The notes under the pieces were generated by a model. It was given only the letters and a program-made list of their open reading frames with translations. It did no database searches and had not been told where the DNA came from. From positions 248,001 through 312,000 of the forward strand of contig CAWGCJ010000022.1 of NCBI GenBank assembly GCA_963821095.1: DNA of 64,000 nt, written 5' to 3'. Positions 59,644 through 64,000 of the stretch are shown one piece after another; positions within the stretch are counted from its first letter, which is position 1, and each line of letters begins with the position of its first letter. This stretch comes from CAVPHV01 sp963821095. GTDB lineage: Bacteria; Actinomycetota; Acidimicrobiia; Spongiisociales; UBA5794. A program made the translations under genes and the position numbers.

Positions 59644-62361
59644 ATGACCGTGACCGACCAGTCGCCAACCACCGTTCGTTGGTTCGCCCTGTCGACTACT
59701 GCGGCGATGGACCGACTCGGTACCGATGCCGACCATGGCCTCGCCCCGGACGAGGTGGAGCGCCGCATTGCCGAACACGGGGCGAACGTTGTCGCCACGG
59801 AGCCGCCGCCCACGATCTGGGAGATGGCGAAAGGCCAGTTGGCGAACCCGATGAACATCATGCTGCTGATCGTCAGCATCGCGAGCTTCGTGATCGGCCA
59901 GATCGCAACCGGCGCCGTCGTCGGGTTGCTGGTTCTGCTCAATGTGGGAATGGGAACCAACCAGGAACGCAAGGCGATGGCGAGCGTCGATGCCCTGGCC
60001 GATCTCCAGGTACCGACGGCACGGGTGCGCCGCTCGGAGCGGGTCGAGGAGGTCGACGCCAGCGGCTTGGTCCCTGGTGACATCCTGCTCCTCGAGGCTG
60101 GAGACATCGTCCCCGCCGACGCCCGGATCGTGACGTCGGCGTCGCTCGAGGTCCAGGAGGCTTCGCTCACCGGCGAAAGCGCTCCGATCGCCAAGGACGC
60201 TACGCCGTTGCCCGACGAAGAGACTCCGCTCGGTGACCGGACGAATCTCGTGTTCCAAAACACCCAGGTCACCCGGGGATCAGCAACCGTCGCGGTCTTT
60301 GCGACGGGGGCTTCGACGCAGATGGGCCACATTGCCGACATGGTCTCCGCTACGAAGCGGACCAAATCTCCGCTCCAAGCCGAGCTCGATGGGCTGACGA
60401 AGATCTTCGGGTTCCTGGCATGGGGTGCGGTCGCCATCATCGTCATCGTCGGTATCGCCCGTGGCCAGGACACCGAGACGCTGGTTCTGCTCGCGATCAC
60501 GACGGCGATCTCGGCGATCCCGACCGGGCTTCCGACCTTCGTCCAGCTCATGTTGTCATCGGGAGCGCAGCGCCTCGCAGAGCACAAAGCGGTCGTCAAG
60601 TCACTCACGGACGTCGAAACGCTCGGTGGCACAACGGTGATCAACAGCGACAAGACCGGTACGTTGACGATGAACGCCATGACCGCGACCACGATGTTCA
60701 CCGCCGGAGAGTGGTACATGATCGAGGGTGGTGGCTATGCGAAGACCGGCGCCATCCTCGGGCCGGCCGGGCAGGCGCCTCCCGATTTTGTTCGACTCGG
60801 CCTCGGTCTGACGCTGTGCAGCGATGCCACCGTTGCCGACGACGGGTCGATCATCGGTGATCCCACGGAGGCTGCGTTGGTCGTTCTCGCCGCCAAGGTG
60901 GGGGTCGATGCAGAGGTGACGCGTCGCAGCCTCCCGCGCGTGGCGGAGGTTCCATTCGACTCCGAGTACAAATTCATGGCCACGATCCACGACACGCCGC
61001 CGACGGCAACGGGGGCGATCGCGGCGTTCCCGCACTTCATGTGCGTCAAGGGCGCACCCGACGTCGTGATCGACCGGTGTTCGGCTGCCGCGTGGAACGG
61101 TGAGCGTGCACCGATCATCGATACCCGCGGCGACCTCCTCGCGGCCAATCAGGAGCTCTCGGAGAAGGGTCTGCGGGTTCTCGCTTTTGCGGTGCGGGGC
61201 TTGTCCGCGCAGGAGTATGCGGCAGCGATCGACGACCCGATGGGTGCCGTGACGGATCTCGATCTCATCTCACTGGTTGGGATCATCGACCCACTGCGAG
61301 CTGAGGCTCGGGACGCCGTACAGCAGGCGCTCGCCGCCGGTATCGACGTCCGGATGATCACTGGTGATCACACCGTCACGGCACGGGCGATCGCCGACCA
61401 GCTGGGTCTGGGCGCCGGGGTCATCACCGGGACCGATCTGGAGGCACTCGACGACGCCACCGTCATCGAGCGGCTCCCGGAGCTACACGTCTTCGGGCGG
61501 GTCGCCCCCGAGGACAAGGTTCGTCTCGCCAAGCTGATGCAGGAGTCCGGCGAGGTCGTGGCCATGACCGGCGACGCCGTCAACGATGCCGCAGCCCTCA
61601 AGCAGGCCGACATCGGGGTGGCGATGGGGAGCGGTTCCGAGGTCACCAAGCAGGCAGGCAAGCTCATCCTCACAGATGACAACTTCGCCACGCTCGTGCG
61701 GGCCGTTGACCTCGGTCGCGACATCTACCGGCGCATCTCGTCGTACGTGAAACTCCAACTGACCGTGCTGTCCGCGGTTCTCCAGCTCATGCTGCTGGCC
61801 ACGATCCTCAACATCAACGAGGGCATCGCTCTCTTCCCGATGATGCTGCTGTTCGCCAAGTTCTTCGTCATCTCCACGGTGGTGGTTGGCTTCATCGTCG
61901 ATGTGCCGGACCCGAGCGTCATGCAACGGCCTCCCCGTGTCCCGGGGACCAAGATCGCCAGCGGGGCGCAGACGGTCCGCTGGGTGATCGGCGGGCTCCT
62001 GATCGCCGGACCGGCACTCCTCCTGCTCCAGTACGGTCCCGACGAGCCAAGTACCACCGTCGGGTCGATATCGATGACGATGGCATTCGCCGTGGTTGCA
62101 CTCGCCGGAGTCAACAACGGTCTGGTGATGCGACGCGAGCGCGAACCGTGGTGGTCGGCCCCCCTGTTCCCCTACATGGGATGGGTGATGCTTGGCTGGT
62201 TCCTGACGCTTCTGGCTGTGGAACTTGGAGTATTCCAGCGCCTCCTCACGACGGTCTCGCTCAGTGGCGGCCAGTGGGTGGCCGTGATCGCCCTCTCCCT
62301 CATCAGCCCGCTCTACGTGGCAACCGACAAGACGATCCAACTGCGACACGAGCAAGGGTGA
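59644..62361 (+). CDS. P-type (P2-like) cation-transporting ATPase with atypical ion-site motifs
   Basis: The 905-residue protein has an actuator motif LTGESAPIAKD near 178, phosphorylation site NSDKTGTLTMN near 336, nucleotide-binding KGAPDVVIDRC and hinge TGDAVNDAAALKQADIGVAM near 642. The last is usually TGDGVNDAPAL. TM4 reads SAIPTGLPTFV: the ion-binding Glu of PEGLP pumps is Thr. TM6 (LLFAKFFVISTVVVGFIVDV) lacks the Asn-x-x-Thr-Asp of Ca2+ pumps. Membrane helices are otherwise complete. The ion is therefore uncertain. It starts at ATG 59644; the long upstream frame is an integrase shadow. It adjoins tRNA-Ala and may be island cargo. Confidence 0.88.
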   Translation: MTVTDQSPTTVRWFALSTTAAMDRLGTDADHGLAPDEVERRIAEHGANVVATEPPPTIWEMAKGQLANPMNIMLLIVSIASFVIGQIATGAVVGLLVLLNVGMGTNQERKAMASVDALADLQVPTARVRRSERVEEVDASGLVPGDILLLEAGDIVPADARIVTSASLEVQEASLTGESAPIAKDATPLPDEETPLGDRTNLVFQNTQVTRGSATVAVFATGASTQMGHIADMVSATKRTKSPLQAELDGLTKIFGFLAWGAVAIIVIVGIARGQDTETLVLLAITTAISAIPTGLPTFVQLMLSSGAQRLAEHKAVVKSLTDVETLGGTTVINSDKTGTLTMNAMTATTMFTAGEWYMIEGGGYAKTGAILGPAGQAPPDFVRLGLGLTLCSDATVADDGSIIGDPTEAALVVLAAKVGVDAEVTRRSLPRVAEVPFDSEYKFMATIHDTPPTATGAIAAFPHFMCVKGAPDVVIDRCSAAAWNGERAPIIDTRGDLLAANQELSEKGLRVLAFAVRGLSAQEYAAAIDDPMGAVTDLDLISLVGIIDPLRAEARDAVQQALAAGIDVRMITGDHTVTARAIADQLGLGAGVITGTDLEALDDATVIERLPELHVFGRVAPEDKVRLAKLMQESGEVVAMTGDAVNDAAALKQADIGVAMGSGSEVTKQAGKLILTDDNFATLVRAVDLGRDIYRRISSYVKLQLTVLSAVLQLMLLATILNINEGIALFPMMLLFAKFFVISTVVVGFIVDVPDPSVMQRPPRVPGTKIASGAQTVRWVIGGLLIAGPALLLLQYGPDEPSTTVGSISMTMAFAVVALAGVNNGLVMRREREPWWSAPLFPYMGWVMLGWFLTLLAVELGVFQRLLTTVSLSGGQWVAVIALSLISPLYVATDKTIQLRHEQG

Positions 62362-62523
62362 CGTCACTCGCTCCATGCATAATCCGCCAACGGGCCTCAA
62401 CACGTTGACGGGGTAGAAGAAGGCGAGAGGAAGTGCAGCACCTCGACTGGGGGCGCCAGTGGGGGTGGCTGGGTCGGTCCGGGTGGCTGCCGGCGCGCAG
62501 TTCGGGTGTGACGGGGGTCTCGC

Positions 62524-63999
62524 TCACAGTATGAGCTCACATAACTCGTAGAGCGGGCCACGGATGCACGCATCGTCGTCGGCTCCGCCGTTGAGGGTAT
62601 TGGTTCCCGTGCCACCATCGAGCAGGTCCTCACCGGGTCCGCCGCGAAGGGTGTCGTCGTCGGCATCTCCGAAGAGCGTGTCGTTGCCGTTGTTGCCCTC
62701 GATCGTGTCGTTACCGGTTCCTCCGTAGATGGTGTCCAGTCCGGCTTTGCCTTGCAGGATGTCGTCGCCGGCCGCCCCGTAGATCAGGTCGTTGTTCGCC
62801 GCCCCGATCAGAATGTCGATGCCGCCCATGCCGCGCAGTTCGTCGGCGCCGGCCAATCCCTTGAGCCGGTTGCCACCCGCATCTCCTCTCAACACGTCGG
62901 CGAAGGAGGATCCCATCACGTGTTCAGTACGGTTGATGGTGTCGGTTCCTTGGTCGGCGCCGCCCCCTACGCCGGTGCCCAGGTCGACCGTGACGCCAGC
63001 AGACGCCCCAAAATATACGGCCGTGTCCTTGCCCGGGCCACCATCGATGAGATCATTGCCCGCAGCTCCGTTGAGCTTGTCGTTGCCGCTTTCGCCGTAC
63101 AGCTTGTCGTTGCCGTCCTTGCCACGAAGCTCGTCATTGCCGGGCCCGGCACAGATGATGTCATGCCCCGCCTTGCCGTCGATGAGGTCGTCGCCCGCCA
63201 GACCGACGATCACGTCTCGGTTCGGCGTACCGATCAGATTGTCGGCGCCGATGCCCCCGACCATCGTGGCTGCTTCGCCTGCGCAATACATGAACTCCAG
63301 CAACACGGCGGTACCAGCGTCTTCCTCGCCGCGGTCGTTGTAGGGATCACCGGCCACGATGCGGTTTCCGTCCGTGTCCAAGGCGCGGCCGAGCGCCGAC
63401 GGACTGTCGTATTCGGGGGCATCCGCCGGGAGCGATTGCCATGTGTCGCCCGAGCCCGTGTACCAGTAGACGGTGCCGCCCTCGCCGGTTCCCGGGGCTC
63501 CCACGGAGATCTTGCTGCCGGATATGCCAACGGACCATCCAAAGGTGTCGGGGGATTCGCCGTCCGCGGCGAGCAGCTTCTTGGTCTGTGACCAGGTGTC
63601 ACCCGATTTCTCGAACACGTACACCGCGCCGGCGTTCGATCCCTTGGTGTCGTCCCCGGGGGCTCCGACCACCATCCTGGCGTCGTCGATGGCGACACTC
63701 CATCCGAAGGCATCGTTGACGCTCAACCCCGCAGGAGCAATCACCTGCTCGTCCCAGGCAGCCCCGTTCCTGGTGTAGATGTGGACCCGCCCCGGCCCAA
63801 ACCACTGGCCGAACGGAACCCCTTGGGAGACCCCTGCCACAATGACGTCCCCGTCGATGGCAAGACTCGAGTTGCCGAGTCCAACTTGATCGCCCATTGC
63901 CGCCCCGTTGATCGACAATTCTTGTTCGGCCCAACTGTTCCCGGAGTACTCGAACAGGTGGAGCGACCCCGGACCGGGGGTACCCGTGTTTCCGTCATA
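62524..63999 (-). CDS. Secreted FG-GAP repeat / RTX calcium-binding protein (5' partial)
   Basis: The frame is open to the window edge, so the N-terminus is missing. At least 490 residues are visible. The first ~190 hold beta-propeller-like FG-GAP repeats (DAFGWSVAIDDARMVVGAPG; DTFGWSVGISGSKISVGAPG). After YCAGEAATMVGGIGADNLIG come some 20 RTX nonapeptides (GNDELRGKDGNDKLYGESGN), then ACIRGPLYELCELIL at the stop. Like the island proteins, the RTX block is flanked by cysteine pairs. It is predicted to be extracellular and to bind calcium; its ligand is unknown. Nothing is recognised in the 162 bases between it and the ATPase gene. Confidence 0.85.
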   Translation of the reverse strand, partial: YDGNTGTPGPGSLHLFEYSGNSWAEQELSINGAAMGDQVGLGNSSLAIDGDVIVAGVSQGVPFGQWFGPGRVHIYTRNGAAWDEQVIAPAGLSVNDAFGWSVAIDDARMVVGAPGDDTKGSNAGAVYVFEKSGDTWSQTKKLLAADGESPDTFGWSVGISGSKISVGAPGTGEGGTVYWYTGSGDTWQSLPADAPEYDSPSALGRALDTDGNRIVAGDPYNDRGEEDAGTAVLLEFMYCAGEAATMVGGIGADNLIGTPNRDVIVGLAGDDLIDGKAGHDIICAGPGNDELRGKDGNDKLYGESGNDKLNGAAGNDLIDGGPGKDTAVYFGASAGVTVDLGTGVGGGADQGTDTINRTEHVMGSSFADVLRGDAGGNRLKGLAGADELRGMGGIDILIGAANNDLIYGAAGDDILQGKAGLDTIYGGTGNDTIEGNNGNDTLFGDADDDTLRGGPGEDLLDGGTGTNTLNGGADDDACIRGPLYELCELIL

Positions 64000-64000
64000 G

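Overview
This is a high-GC actinobacterial chromosome segment. The core gene order is valS-folC-ndk-mreB-mreC-mreD-mrdA-rodA-(tdk)-rng-rplU-rpmA-obgE-proB, followed at a distance by proA and nadD-rsfS. GTG and TTG starts are common, several genes look leaderless (a -10 box 7-9 bases before the start codon), and extracytoplasmic proteins carry threonine-rich linkers. This fits Actinomycetota. A lineage near Acidimicrobiia is my inference and is not shown by any marker in the window.

Layout. 1-1225: the 3' end of a LacI-type regulator and a frameshifted Gfo/Idh/MocA oxidoreductase. 1337-14532: a probable purine/xanthine catabolic block. On the minus strand are an XdhD-like iron-sulfur/molybdopterin hydroxylase, an SsnA-like amidohydrolase and a YgfK-like flavin/iron-sulfur oxidoreductase. 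On the plus strand are a thiamine-binding-fold protein, a YheO/DauR-type HTH protein and a complete BMP-type nucleoside ABC transporter. The two arms share an operator-like sequence. 14605-15742: pyrB behind a possible leader ORF and terminator. 15789-24754 (mostly minus strand): a wHTH regulator, an Mrp antiporter operon in the order A-B-C-D-F-G-E, a CPA2 antiporter and a divergent universal stress protein. 25243-41342: the housekeeping and cell-shape block.

41343-52353 is an accessory island between proB and proA. It holds decayed secreted RTX (calcium-binding beta-roll) proteins, one fused to a carbohydrate-binding and glycosidase-like part, a recent 0.5-kb duplication, an ECF sigma/anti-sigma pair, a lipoprotein alpha/beta hydrolase, a TPR remnant and a methyltransferase. 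52410-59262: a ProA-like dehydrogenase, a MoxR/CoxE pair, a response regulator, pyrophosphatase, a degenerate M23 peptidase, nadD and rsfS. 59288-64000: tRNA-Ala(GGC) with an integrase remnant beside it, an unusual P-type ATPase and the 3' part of an FG-GAP/RTX secreted protein.

The most distinctive signals are: the catabolism/uptake block with its shared operator; an 82-bp two-hairpin intergenic element present twice, with covariation in one stem; the putative pyrB leader; apparent AUC start codons at mrpE and rsfS; cysteine-capped RTX modules; and many single-base frameshifts concentrated in the accessory island. These frameshifts may reflect decay or sequencing error.
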